From Erythrobasidium yunnanense (Eukaryota; Basidiomycota; Cystobasidiomycetes; Erythrobasidiales; Erythrobasidiaceae), in assembly GCA_001600175.1 (NCBI GenBank), contig BCJC01000001.1, forward strand, positions 1 through 64,000: a stretch of DNA of 64,000 bases, written 5' to 3'. Under the pieces are notes generated by a model, which saw only the letters and a list, made by a program, of their open reading frames with translations, did no database searches and had not been told where the DNA came from. This document shows positions 32,406 through 44,356 of this stretch, piece after piece. Positions within the stretch are counted from its first letter, which is position 1. The number at the start of each line of letters is the position of its first letter. A program made the translations under genes and the position numbers.

Positions 32406-35211
32406 ATGAGCGATATAACAATGCCAGCTTCAAGCTTGAAGCGTAAGGCGGACGAAATGGCCCAAGATACACCTAACTCATCTGAAGCTTCCAAACGCGC
32501 AGCAGTTGTTGCGTCTCCATTAGCTGGTGAGCGTTACACGGCTTCCATAATTACAGAGCTGACATATATGTTAGCACTCTTTACTCGTAAAAGACCAATA
32601 CAGCCCAATCCCGACCTGAAAACAAGTACTGCTGAAGCAGCACCAGCCAAATCCACTTGGGCACATGCAAACACCCCTCTTCCACCTGTCGATCAATCTA
32701 GCATAGGGCCTTACTCTGTACATCTCGGTAAAAGAATACAGCTTCAGGACGGGCGATGTCTGAAGCCGGAATACAAGAAAGCCAAGCAGTGTGGAGCCTG
32801 CGTCAAGCGAGAGATAGGTCTATCGTGTGTTTTCTCAGGCTTTAGAGCGCTCCTGGTCGACTCTGGTGCAGGTTGGATTGCCAACGAAGCGACACCCTAC
32901 TTCTTCGCGAGCTCCACTGTTCCAACCCAGTCCTTCGCCTTCAACTCCACTTTCAACAGACAAATCGTAGATCAAGATAGAGAAGCTATCCGTAAGACAG
33001 CTGCTCAGGCTCTTCTTCCAGCCATGGAGCAGGAGCTGGCACACGCCCGTCGACCAAGCGCAGTCCGCCGACCGCTAGACTACACAAGCAGGAACACTTG
33101 CGATTTCTGCCTTGCCAACTTCTTCATAGGCTCTTTCTTCTGTGGCGGATGTGGGAAAGAATACTGTTTGGAGTGTATGGAAGTCATAGGAGGCTATCTT
33201 CCTGGAAAGGGCAACCCTGTACATCCGACTCGACCTGAAGACGCTTGTCCAGAAGCATACGACTCCGCGTACCAATATCAAAAAGCTGAAGACAACGGAA
33301 TAGTCTACTCAAACACTGGTCGGATCAAGCGAGAATCTGGCTCAAACTCCCCCTCCCTCGGCAGCTCGAATGCCGCAGCAGCGCTTGCAGACATCGCATC
33401 TCTTCCTCCTTCTGTGATCGTCAAGAATGGAAGGATTGTATCGCCACAGATCAAGCGGCTTCTGACCTGCTCGCATAGTCGCCTGCATGGCATGGACGAC
33501 ATGATTGCTGTGACATCCTCGACAGAAGCAGAGCTGAACAAGCTCGTCAAAGGCATGTCGGCGTACGAAGTTCCAGCTTCACCGCCGAAGCGCGATCCGT
33601 ATACCCTCCTGGCCGGCCTACCTGTCAGACACCCTTCCGACAGCCTTCCGTATCTCATAGTCGATGAAGCCGATCTTACAGCAGATATTCTCACCAAAGT
33701 ATGGTCTCAAGGGCAGACCATCGTAATCTCCGGCTTGGAAGACAAATTCAAAATCGATTGGAGTTCACTGTCTTTTGCGGAAGCCTTTCCCAGAATGACG
33801 TGTGCAGTGGAACATTCACAAGTAGATAAGGTAGAGAGTGTCAGGCTGGGCGACTTCTTCTCCGGGTTTGGGCATGACTATCAGAGAAATGGAGCAACAT
33901 GGAAATTGAAGGTATCGTTGTGCACCATCTCGATCCATCGATAAAGGGTATCGCCTAACAAGAGTACCCACTGTGCAGGACTGGCCAAGTACAACAGACT
34001 TCGCGGACTGGCAGCCGGATTTGTTCGAAGACTACGAGAACGCACTTCCCTTGCCGGACATGACGCGACGAGATGGTGTCCTTAATTTGGCCTCTCACTT
34101 CCCACTGAATGTTAATCGCCCAGATCTTGGTCCGAAGTGAGTTAGCCATTCACTTTTGCTAAGCTGTGCTAACATCGAATCCAGGCTGTATTGCGCATAC
34201 AAGGGCTTTGACATACCCGGTGGACATGGAACGACAAGACGTAAGCGCAACTTAGAGTCTTTCACTGCAGCATGAGCCTGACTTCCATTGTCGACAAGTC
34301 CACGTCGATGTGGCCGACGCCATAAATATCCTGGTAGCATCCTCGCAAGATACAGGCGAACATATGTCTGCTGTGCAGGAGGAAGGCGCATTGTGGTACA
34401 TCTATCCAGCGACAGATGCAGCCAAGATTCGGGAGTTCTGCTATGAACATATAGCAAAGCGAGAAAGCAAGCCAAACAAGCCGCGGACAGTCGAATCTAT
34501 AAAGGAAGTCTGGCAAGATCCTATTCACACTCAGCAGATCTATCTGGATTCCAGCATGCGAGAGGAGCTGTTCCGCAAATATGGTGTCAAAGGTTGGAAG
34601 ATCGTCCAGAAAGTAGGACAAGCGGTTCTTGTTCCTGCTGGCTCCCCACATCAAGTCTGCAACTTGAGTGACTGTATCAAGGTGGCAAGCGACTTTGCAT
34701 CGCTGGAAAATATCGACAGATGCTGGCAGACAAGTTCCGAGTTCCGACTGTTGACTCAAGGGACGCGAAGCTGGAGAGAAGATCTGCTACAGCTGAAGAA
34801 TATGATATGTATGTCAACTTTACTCCTTCCGCAACGCGCTACTTACAGCTTGGCGTTGCAGACTACAGCTGGCTTGCCAATCAATCTGAAGAAACACCGG
34901 CACCTGAAGAATCAGAGACTTACGAGACGCCACCTTCGAGCGTGATGAACGAAGATAAAGAAGTCAGTCACGACCCGAGCCCTGCCCCCATACTCCGTGG
35001 CATATCGCCCTCACAAATCCAGCCTGTCCTGAAGCCTGGCCCTTCCAGAGTTCCAGCACCTCTCGTACATCCGATCAATACACCTGAACCAGGTCCTATC
35101 TGGTACTGCGATATGGAATTTCCCAAAATGACTAGATTCGCTTATCAATACTCACAAATACCATTTACACCAGCGGACGTCCTTCCTGGCCTCATACCCG
35201 ATGACAACTAG
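32406..35211 (+). CDS. JmjC histone demethylase, KDM3/JHDM2-like
   Basis: Large exon with short introns near 32,530, 33,910, 34,140, 34,240 and 34,810. N-terminal basic region (SSLKRKADEM) leads to cysteine-rich zinc motifs: AKQCGACVKREIGLSC and CDFCLANFFIGSFFCGGCGK plus EYCLECME. The JmjC part has DWPSTTDFADWQPDLFEDYE, YKGFDIPGGHGTT, then LHVDVADAINIL, where HVD (codons 34301-34309) supplies two Fe(II) ligands, and VLVPAGSPHQVCNL with the third histidine. SLENIDRCWQTSSEFRLLT closes the domain as in KDM3 enzymes. The protein should demethylate H3K9me1/2 in the nucleus, inferred from family. The Pro/Ser-rich tail ends at 35211. Confidence 0.87.
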
Positions 35212-35557
35212 AGACGATGACCGAGGTGATTGAGATAGCAGAGGTGTATTATATGTACTAGTACAAGTTAAGTTCTGGAGCCAGCCTGGCGCTCTCGATT
35301 GGCGAGCAGCAGGAAACGGCGGCTGGCTGCAGACTACAATCTGCCCGAGAAGAGGACGCTGCAGAACTGTGTCAAGCAAGACAAAGCATGGAGATCATAT
35401 GTGTGCATCGATATATTGGCATAACTGACGTAAATAGTGCTGAACTAGCAGCTCACTGCCACAACGGCTTCGTAAAAGTCTGAACGAGATGAAAACGACA
35501 CTTCTGCAAGTACTACGTCGTGGACACAAACCCAATTCCTGCCTGTCTATCACGTCT
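35212..35557. other. Convergent intergenic spacer
   Basis: 346 bp between the stops of the KDM3-like gene and the Ctr gene. I see only 3' flanking sequence. Confidence 0.5.
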
Positions 35558-36227
35558 CTAGCAACAGCATGGACTCTCCGTCTTGGCCAACTCTCCTACG
35601 CATCCTACGGTGTCTGAGCTGAACAAGGCGTTTCCCACGAAGCCTCCCAGGAAGATAGCGAAGAGGACGTAACCATTGTAGTACATGCCGAACAACATGA
35701 CCAGGAAAGCCCCTGAGAATTGAGTTCCGTAGATCGCAGCTCGCAGAATCTGCTGAGGCCATGAAGGGAAGTTGGCTGGAGCTGGTCGGAAGTTCAAGTT
35801 CAAGAAGCCTGCCGAGCCAGTCGCCGAACCGCTGGGCAAAGATGGTACTCGTTCTGGTGTTGAGGATCCCGAAGACTTGGTATTTGAAGAGCCGACGTTG
35901 GCGGAGGTGGAGGCTGCTCTAGCCAAAGCTGCAGCGTGGGTAGCAGTGATCCTGCGATCGAAATCCCGTCCTAGACGTCGGACTCCTTCGATAGCGACGA
36001 CCATCAAGAAGATCCCGATGACTGTTCCTGCAAACTGCGCTTTGGTGCGATTGTGCCAGGCACTCGTCAGGAAGCATGAATCAACGGTGTACCAATTCCA
36101 AAGCATGGAGACTACAAATACGGTCCATCAGCTGGGTACTAAACATTCCACTTGACGTTCACTCACTCTTGCAGGACTGGCCGCCGTCCCCTCCCATGTC
36201 CATCGATCCGTGATCTCCCATATTCAT
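35558..36227 (-). CDS. Ctr family copper transporter
   Basis: Two exons. Exon 1 gives MNMGDHGSMDMGGDGGQSCK, a methionine-rich extracellular copper-binding Mets tail. Exon 2, joined across a GTGAGT...GTAG intron, starts ISMLWNWYTVDSCFLTSAWH, then TM1 (AGTVIGIFLMVVAIEGVRR). A cytosolic Ser/Ala loop precedes TM2 (SGAFLVMLFGMYYNGYV, containing the MxxxM of Ctr pores) and TM3 (GYVLFAIFLGGFVG with GxxxG). It ends ESPCCC, a cysteine cluster like the HCH metal tail of Ctr1. These features identify a high-affinity Cu(I) importer of the plasma membrane or vacuole. It is head-to-head with a ferric reductase, suggesting co-regulation by metal status. Confidence 0.92.
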
Positions 36228-36507
36228 GATGTCTGATTCTTTTGGTTGTCGTACAGACAAAGGTAACGTTTGTGTGAGATGATGCAGTAACAGATGCAAG
36301 AAGCGCCCGCCTGTCCACTTCTATTCGCAGGCCCTCGCTCTCTCGGCGGAGGGAGGCAGCCCGGAGGCGAGCACGCTTATCCCCGGAGCGCCGGTCTCGC
36401 TCTTTCGGCGGAAGCGCCTATCTGCAGTCGCTTGGCATGTTTCTTCGCAACAGTGGTATCCTACTACTAATACACACCCACAAAACTTTCTGCGCACCCT
36501 CTCTGCA
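36228..36507. promoter_or_regulatory. Shared divergent promoter of Ctr transporter and ferric reductase
   Basis: 280 bp between two start codons pointing apart. It contains a 17-bp direct repeat CTCGCTCTCTCGGCGGA at 36334-36350 and CTCGCTCTTTCGGCGGA at 36396-36412 (one mismatch, starts 62 bp apart). GATA-type cores also occur on the minus strand near 36376 and 36418 (TTATC, TATCT). A metal-responsive role is inference from the flanking genes. Confidence 0.55.
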
Positions 36508-38638
36508 ATGCCCTTTCCTTCCTCACATCAGCAGCGCGAAGCCGGTAAAGGTGAGTCTACGCTTTCGGCCATAGATAGAATGAACGTAAAGACAACTGAC
36601 GCACCCTTCTTCTATAAAATTATCAGCTTCGGCAGTCTTTCGCATCATGATGGAAAAACGACATGCGCATGTAGCCCTTACCGAGGCTGAGATACACGAA
36701 TCCACTCTGGACCCATACGAAACATCCGACAAGTACACTATTGCAGTCATATGTGTAGTCACGGGTATCATTGTCACATTCGGCGCGGCAAGAGTTCTAG
36801 CGAGACTTCGAGATAGGTCGCAAAGACGCTCTCTTGGCAAGAAGCCTGTAGCTGGACTTCGCTACTTCGCAAGCAAGCAGCAGAGACTGCTTGGATACAA
36901 CTTCCCTGTTCTCGGTCCGCTGTTGTTAATGCTGGCATTCTTCTTCTTTTTGTTCGGTGAGCCAGTTCATCTCACTCGACAAACAGCTGCTGATGCTGCG
37001 TCCTATGTTGTTGCTGCCAATCATCAGTCTGGACATGGGCAAAGAGACCTTATTACATGTCCCGGTGGTATGTCTCTAGTCCACCCCTGGCCATTCGGAC
37101 GGGCATGATGGCTTGTAAGCTTCTGGCGAGCCTCTTTGTAGATGATCACAGACTGAGTATCGTCTCACAGTGGGCTGCTTTCCCTTCATATTCGCGTTCT
37201 CGAGCAAGGTCAACGCGGTGACATTCGTTACGGGCGTCTCCCATGAGAAGCTGCAAGTCTATCATCAATGGATGAGCCATCTCTTCCTGTTCCTCTCTTG
37301 GGTGCACACCATCCCCTTCCTCATCCAAGGCTTGAGCGAGACCAAGCCTGACTACAGCCCACCGATCAAGCAGCTCAATTACAGCATGTTTGTCGCCAAG
37401 AAGTAGGTTAAGCAGCTTGAACAGGAAAACGACTAGCTGATGTCTGACTCCTAGGGTATATTACTGGACCGGCGTTATTCTTTTAATACTCCTTAGCATT
37501 CTCTGCTGGGGCAGTCTGCCATTCATTCGCAAACGCCAATACGAAGCCTTCAAGTGGATTCACATCTTCACAGCCTGGCTTTTTCTTCCATTCTTCTTCC
37601 TGCACTGCAACAAGCTGCTTGGCAGCTGGGACTACATAATCGCAACTTTCGTTCTCTATGGTGCCGCTGTCGTAGGAAGGTGTCTCGTCATCTTCATGAA
37701 CAACGCTTCAGGAGTTCCTAGAGCACACTTTGAAGTGCTAGGTGGAGGAATGGTCAAGCTCGTGATTCAGGCGAATCCTCTTACACACTGGAAGCCAGGG
37801 CAGCATTACTTCGTCAACTTTCCTACATGCCAACCACTTCAGTCGCATCCCTTCACGATCGCCAACATCCCTAGCAATAACACCGCTGCACCCCAAGATA
37901 TGGTTCTCTTGGTCAGATCAGCGAGCGGTCTTACCCAAAAGCTGCACGCAAATCTCGGTGCTCGGGACAATCAAAAGACGATAGCGTGTCTGCTGGACGG
38001 GCCTTATGGAGGCCTAGATAAGGATTTGTCGATCTACGAAAGCGTCCTTCTGATCGCCGGAGGTACCGGCATCACGTTCGTCAAGCCTATCCTGGAGGAG
38101 CTAGTACAGCAAAAGCACTGGAACCCAGAATTAGCTTGCAAAAGCGTCACTATAATATGGTCGGTCAGAACAGAGGGTGAGTGGAAGCCACTAAAAGTAT
38201 ATCAGTACTAATCTTGCTTCACCCACAGAATGCCTCGAATGGATGCGAGACGAGTTGAAGCATCTCCAGAATATCGCGATCAACCTCACTGTGAAGATAT
38301 TAAATCACGTTACCCGCACCAATGGATCGGCAACTCTATCGAAGAAAGCCCTAGAGTCGCCCGAATTGTCAGTAGAAGGTATCGAGAAGGGCAAAGGTTG
38401 CTGTGGATGCGACAACTCGGCACGTACGCTCGTAGCGCCCACCAGCGGAAGACCGGACTTGAGGGAGGCTATAGCCAATACAGCTGAAAGCAGCAAGAGT
38501 TTGGGAGTGGTCGTATGCGGGCCTGAAGACATGGTATTTGATGTTCGAAACGCAGTTGCTGAAGTTCAGAAGTCTATCGTAGTGGGCCGAGCAAGTATAG
38601 AGGATGTTTACCTCCATAGCGAGGAATATTCGTGGTAG
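36508..38638 (+). CDS. Ferric/cupric reductase transmembrane protein (FRE/NOX-like)
   Basis: Multi-exon gene. Exon 1 is short (MPFPSSHQQREAGK) and joins exon 2 in frame (ASAVFRIMMEKRHAHVAL). Membrane segments follow, with paired heme histidines in VYHQWMSHLFLFLSWVHTIP and KWIHIFTAWLFLPFFFLHC. The cytosolic half has the FAD-binding HPFTIANIP, the NADPH-binding LLDGPYGG and LLIAGGTGITFVKPIL, and VVVCGPEDMVFDVRNAV near the end. These enzymes move electrons from cytosolic NADPH to extracellular Fe(III)/Cu(II), supplying Fe(II)/Cu(I) for uptake. Exon limits around 36,950-37,170 are approximate. The C-terminal CCGCDNS could bind metal. Confidence 0.92.
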
Positions 38639-38795
38639 AAGTGCGTGAATTGAAGATACAGTGTGAAGTAAGCATGTCCTAGCGTTGTATTCGAGCATAC
38701 TTGGAAGTGAAATAGAAACAGGCAACAAAGCGACTGAAATGGAGCGTATGCTACAGAACTCATGCAGTGTTTTTACTTTATTTTATGCCGAATAC

Positions 38796-41588
38796 TCAAT
38801 CGCTCAGCAGTTGCCTGAGCTCATCTGATATCTCCAGATCCGGAACGTTTGCCTCTGCATCTACTTCGTCTCTGACTAGCTTGATCAGAGGGTCTTTCTC
38901 CTTGCTGTTGTCTGTGGCTTTCTCTTTGTTACCTCCGGCACCTCGCTGACGTAGGCCTGCAGCTGAGCTGCCTGTCGCCTGACTGAGCGATGCTCGTTCG
39001 GCCTTCCGCCTATCCGTAGTCTCCACCAGGCCTTTGAAGCCTAAGAACAGGACTTCCGCTTGGCATAGCAGTGGCTGTGGCTCCAATGTCTGAGACAGCT
39101 CATTGATGTACTTGAGCACCTCGTCGAACTCTTTGAGATAGCGAATGATGATATTCCTATGTTTCTCCAGAATACTCATTGCCAGGAACAGATGGAACTT
39201 CTTAGTCGGTGCCGACCAGAGTGTCTCCCAGACTGATAAGCAGTCTTCAAACTTGAACTCCCGCTTGAAGGCGATGAGAATCCAGCGGAAGCAGAAGAAC
39301 AGGTTCAATGAATCTGTAGATTCCAGATGCTGATGCAATTGAGGATCCATGAGCGCCATCAACTGCTGAAGTAGGGAGAGTTGGTGCTTGATTCCAGACT
39401 GATCCCGATAGAAGTTCGGCTTCATCCTTTCTTCCATAAGATTTACGAAACTCCAGAAGACGAGCGTCTCGTCGCCTTCTAGTACGATGTAGAGGGGACT
39501 ACAGAGATCTGACATGCCTTGCACGTAGCCCAATTCCGTCTCATGCACGTTGTACGTAAGTAGTATCTCGACCATCTTTTGCGTGTGGTAGTTGCTGGCA
39601 GGTTGACCGCCCGCGTCGCCTCGTAGTGCCGTATTGATGGTAGAAGCGGCCATCTGAGCAGAGGTAATGGCTGCTAGGTCTTTTCCGCTCTCTCCTAGCC
39701 CAGTCGGCGTCCCAGCATTCGATGAGAACATCGGCTGATTGCGGTCAGTCCGTAAGCAGTCGATCTCTAAGCGCACTAGCTGAAATCAGCATTGTACCGC
39801 GACTCGGAAGGAGCGAAAAAATTGCACCCACTGATTCTGTGATGTTCCTCGATGAACTGCTCTGTGCTCGTTACTTCCTTCTTTCCGAACCACGCATCCT
39901 TCATCCGTTCATATTCCTTCTTCCTACTCGCATACGTCTTTTCTCTATCAGCTCTATTGCTTTCCCACTCGTACACACCCAACAAGAAAGGCCAAGCTGA
40001 CTTCCTAGCTGATTCACTCAAGCCTCTTTGGAAGATCCTCTTCTTGGCTTCTGTAGCGGAAAGGAGGAGTTTGCCATCTTCGTCGAACCACGCTTGCCAT
40101 TCACTCTCTACTATAGGCTGATTACCCTGCACTCTCGTACTTCGTGGACGTGCGATGCGGTACGTGGTAGCTAGAACCTCGAATGGTCCTCCTAGATCAT
40201 CACTGTCAAAATCACCACTGACACCGGATGAAGTCGAAGCACCGCCCGCAGCAGCTCTTGCCGCAGAAGTGAAGTTCATCTCACTCCTTCGTGCACGCTC
40301 GCCTTCTTCAGCGACAATCCTAGCCCAGCGTGCTAAGTAAACACGCGCAGCATCGTAACCCGCGACTCCCGCTTTTTCCGCCCACGACGAGTACTCAGGC
40401 GCATTTGCATTCGCAAGCGACGCGATTGCAGGTGGGAGATGCTTCAAGATCGGTTTGGAACGCGGATGAGCTAGGATGGGCTGTGCGAAGTCGCGTGCGG
40501 TATGTCGGGCTTGGTTTGTGAGTTTCGAGAAGGAGGAAAGGACTTTGAATGTTAGGTTGTCGAGAGAGGGGAGGGCTTCGGTGTTGCTTGTAGATGCTTG
40601 CGGAGACAGTGATTGATGGAGAATCGAGTTGCGGGCGTTGTTGTTGCTACCAGACTGCTGTTGCTGCTGGCGATGGTTGTACACAGCGTGTGCATTGGGA
40701 AGCTCATCCTCAAATAAAGGGACAGAATGCGCTTCCAGGTCCGCCTGAGATGGGTTGATGAGGTAGAGATGGGATTGAAGACTGCTCTTGACGACGTTAC
40801 TGTACCTCTTGAGAGCTGAGATGAAATCTTCTCCACCCCATGATGCCGGCATTCGCGTAGCACTTGGAGTCTCTCCAGCTAGTGCAGCTGACCTCCTATC
40901 CATCATGAGCATTGTAGAGGGCGATTCATCATCGTGGAAGTAGAGGCGGTGTGTAGGAGCATTCACAGATGGGTTTGAGGAGGTGTAAGACTCGGATAGG
41001 TGGATCTGCACATTGCCATACCAATTTGCGAGCGTTGGAGGAGTGACGATGATTGAGTAGAGAGCGCTTAGGGGCACGCTCCAGGCTAGACGCTTAGCAG
41101 GAGATGCGGATGAAGATACGTCTGTATCGTTAAGAGCTGAATAATATGTTAGCCATGCGCAATATACGCACAGCAAGACTTTGCCCACCTCGCTCATCTA
41201 CAGTCACTTCCTGCTGCTGTATCTTTCCATCATTCCCAATTTCCACTCTTACAAACTTGTCCTTCTCTTCATCCTTGAGCAAGCTTTCTGGGATCCACGA
41301 TACGAGATAGTCTGCTCTACCCCGCTTGACGATGGTGATCCAGCCTGGCTGATTGTCCCTGCTGTACGTCGTAGGATGGATGTAGACTTTTGACTTTGCA
41401 TACACCAGTATATGCTGTGGTGGATTATCCTTTGCAGTTAAAGCTGATGGTGATGATGCCGGCTGCACCACGTCTACGTGGACCATGTCGATGTCGCTCT
41501 CGCTCGAGTGTGTCGTTACATGTTCATTATCGTCATTGTCGCTGCTGTATCCTCCCTGCGTACCCTTGCTGCGTGGTCCTCCTCCCAT
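38796..41588 (-). CDS. GYP7: TBC domain Rab GTPase-activating protein (Gyp7-like)
   Basis: Three exons. The first (to about 41,195) starts MGGGPRSKGTQGGYSSDND and includes ILVYAKSKVYIHPT and GWITIVKRGRADYLVSWIP. The second holds TLANWYGNVQIHLSES, a polyglutamine/asparagine stretch and FEVLATTYRIARPR plus SEWQAWFDEDGKLLL, ending TEQFIEEHHRI. The third starts VRLEIDCLRTDRNQPMF, which carries the IxxDxxR arginine finger. It continues with ELGYVQGMSDL (glutamine finger), FWSFVNLMEERMKPNF and CFRWILIAFKREF. This is the Gyp7 order, a GAP for Ypt7-type vacuolar Rabs. The Rab specificity is inferred from family. Confidence 0.9.
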
Positions 41589-41913
41589 GATGGCACGTCA
41601 GCCCGAGATGGTCATGAAAGAGCCGGTTCTTTCGCCAGGGCTAATTCGACGAGATTATTGGCTTCAATGGCTTCAGGATGTCGCCTGCACTACTTTTGAT
41701 GATGCCTGATTTATTCCAAGCTGCTTCGAGTCGACCGGTTATCAAGCGAGAGTGCTCAGTGGGCCAGGACAAACAGGTTGGCTCTGTAATTTCAAGACTG
41801 CTGTTGAAGCAGGTATATCATTCAATTCAACACTCTGGCTATTATATAATCACACTCATTCATTAAAGCGGCCATAGTATCAGTCCTCAGTGCAGTCGAA
41901 GTGCAGTCAATCG
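41589..41913. promoter_or_regulatory. Divergent promoter region
   Basis: 325 bp between divergent starts of the TBC gene and the membrane-protein gene. No recognised site. Confidence 0.4.
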
Positions 41914-43943
41914 ATGAGCAAGGGCAAAGGGAGGGAGCTCGAGGAGGATGGAGCGCAGAGAAACTACAGATGTGAATACGGATACAGCAGTGAATATGGA
42001 TGTGTAGCGTCTACATCGACATCAATGGCAACAGCAGCATCACTTCCTACGCCGACAGCACCACCTTCAATATTATCAAATCAGCTTCAAATCCAAGCTC
42101 AGAAAAGACAGCAAAGGCGGCAGGCTGGAGTAGGCAACGTCAATGAGGGATGTGAGTAGAACTATACTCTTGTGAGAGCTGAATCATCAGCTTATCGTTT
42201 CACGTCTGGTTCTACGCGCTCAGACCCGGCCTGCAACAATGTCGGCAATAACATCGCATCGTGCTATCCCGATGAGGACGCAGTACTAATACAGAATCAA
42301 TGGAGCAAGTTCATCTGGTGGGCCTGCATCACTATCTATTCTTTAGAAAACTCTGGCTCACTGTCTAACCCCTTTCTTCTTCACGTGCATCTTCAGGAAT
42401 CCCAATTACGTGACATTCTTGCAGAGAGGTGGGATAATTAGCCTTCTTTCTTCATCGAACTCGACTGATTGTGGATGAGACGGCAGGCTACGTCGACATC
42501 TATCTCTACAGCGCAGGCTCGGAGGAGACACTAGCAAACTGGAGGAATATCAGCAACTCGAGGGGATCAGTCGGGATACTGTGAGCAGCATTTCTCGACA
42601 CTGACCAACAAATGCTAAATGGTAGTCGACAGTCCCGGCGACGACTGGCTGCCGACTCAGACGACATGGGCAGAAGGATCAAGCATCACCCATTCATACT
42701 ATTTCGTCGTAGCTACACAAGGCGCAAACAATCCCAATGGCCTCACTCATCAAGCTACGTTCCAGATGGTGCAGACAGCAGCTCCAACCTCCCTCTCTTC
42801 TATCCTTGCAGCCTCTTCCTCAGCCGGAGCAGCAGCTGCGTCTCTAGCTAGTGCTTCTTCGAGCTTGAACAGCGTCCTGAGCAGTCTAGCAAACGAGGGT
42901 TTCCTCACGTATACAGACAGTACAGGCGGGATCATCACTGGCACACCTGGTTCTCCTCGACGGACAGGCAATCCTTCTTCCTTACAAGGTGGAGATGGAG
43001 ACGGCTCCAGTTTCCCCAAATGGGCAATAGCAGTCATCGTCGTTCTTGGAGTACTGGCTCTCATCGCTGCTCTCGTAGCGGCGTGGGTCATCCTTCGTGC
43101 TCTGAGAAGGAAGAACGACGAGCAGTATGCACGAGCTATGACTACAGATGGAGAAAGGCTATCAGCAACGCCCATGATGGCTGAAGTGCACAGTAATGAT
43201 CGTCCAGGCTCAGGAGCGTTCAGCTCCGAAGCTGGTCATACGAGTCTAGGCAGTGCAGGTGCGATTGCAGGAGCAGGAGCATTACCGCACACAAGAAACA
43301 GTCCAGTCGCAAGTTCAAACATCAGCGCAAGCCAAGCTGGTGGACTTGCTGGATTGGCAGCACTAGCCGGCGGCCGCTCTTCCAGTCCCCGTAACGACCA
43401 CGAAGACTTCTATATCAAGCGCACCAGGGGTGATCCCTCCTCACCACTCGCTGAGAAACCTTCTCTCCGAAGTCTAGCGAGTGCTATAGCACCTTCAGAC
43501 GCAGCAATCATCTCCGATGCGTTTCGCAACATGCTCGGAAAACCAGAGTTTCCACCTACTGCTGAGCGAGAGAGGGAGAATAGCGGAAGTTCAGGAGAGA
43601 ACGGCGATGGCGCGTCGAATGGAACGAACACGAAAGCGCAACCTAGTCCGAGCAGTATTGGGACCATGACGCCTGCTGGATTTGCAGTGCCAGTAGCTCC
43701 AGGGCAGGAGAGAAGGGAGTATAGCAGTGATGAGGAAGAAGAATTCAGAACTAGGAGCTCGGACGAGGAGAATGTTACGAAAGAAGCGGATGAGATGATA
43801 AAGACGGAGTTGGCTTCTGAAGGGACGAGCGTGAGAAGGTGAGTTCTTTTCTATTTGTTTTACTGGTGCGTGGGGACGCGGGCTGATTGGGCTTTCACCT
43901 CAGCATCGCCGAGCGCAAGCGGCCTGACATACGGCACGACTAG
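41914..43943 (+). CDS. Single-pass membrane protein of unknown function
   Basis: Several exons. The start MSKGKGRELEEDGAQRN is uncertain; it gives no signal peptide. Spliced exons give IQNQWSKFIWNPNYVTFLQR, GYVDIYLYSAGSEETLANWR, NISNSRGSVGI and LPGDDWLPTQTTW, a predicted beta-rich luminal or extracellular domain. A Ser/Ala-rich stalk precedes one membrane helix (WAIAVIVVLGVLALIAALVA) with a basic stop-transfer RALRRKND. The cytosolic tail of about 240 residues is Ser/Ala/Gly-rich and acidic near the end (SSDEEEEFRTRSSDEEN). The last exon is short (IAERKRPDIRHD). The layout resembles a surface sensor or anchored wall protein, but I recognise no named family. Confidence 0.68.
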
Positions 43944-44356
43944 CCTTTCCAACCCACACTCTATTCACAAAGCCTTCCTTTCCTCCCTATGAATGTCAGA
44001 ACGACGCCTTATTTGGCAGGCTACAAGCAAGCAAGCAACACACACAAAATGGACACTCATCTGGCAGTTCTCTATTCCTCTTTCTTTTCGCAACCGACTC
44101 GCAGAAGCAGTTTCATCGTCCTTCACTTTACGTTCTTTCTATTGTTGATATCCCTTCCCAAGCAAATCTTTTTAATGGGTTGTAGCGGTGGTGAATAGCA
44201 CAATACTTTCGTTTATGGGGCCTTTCTTTCAGGTCTGTTAGGGCCTTGGCAATACAGCGCGTGAATAGCAATGACTTACCTTCATATATTGCCTACTCTT
44301 GCTGCCATATCGCGCCCGTGTTTTGGCCAAATCACATATACGCGTGTCTCTTCTTC
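43944..44356. other. Intergenic region, no gene seen
   Basis: 413 bp of T-rich sequence upstream of the D-amino-acid oxidase gene; probably the terminator of the upstream gene and the promoter of the next one. Confidence 0.45.
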
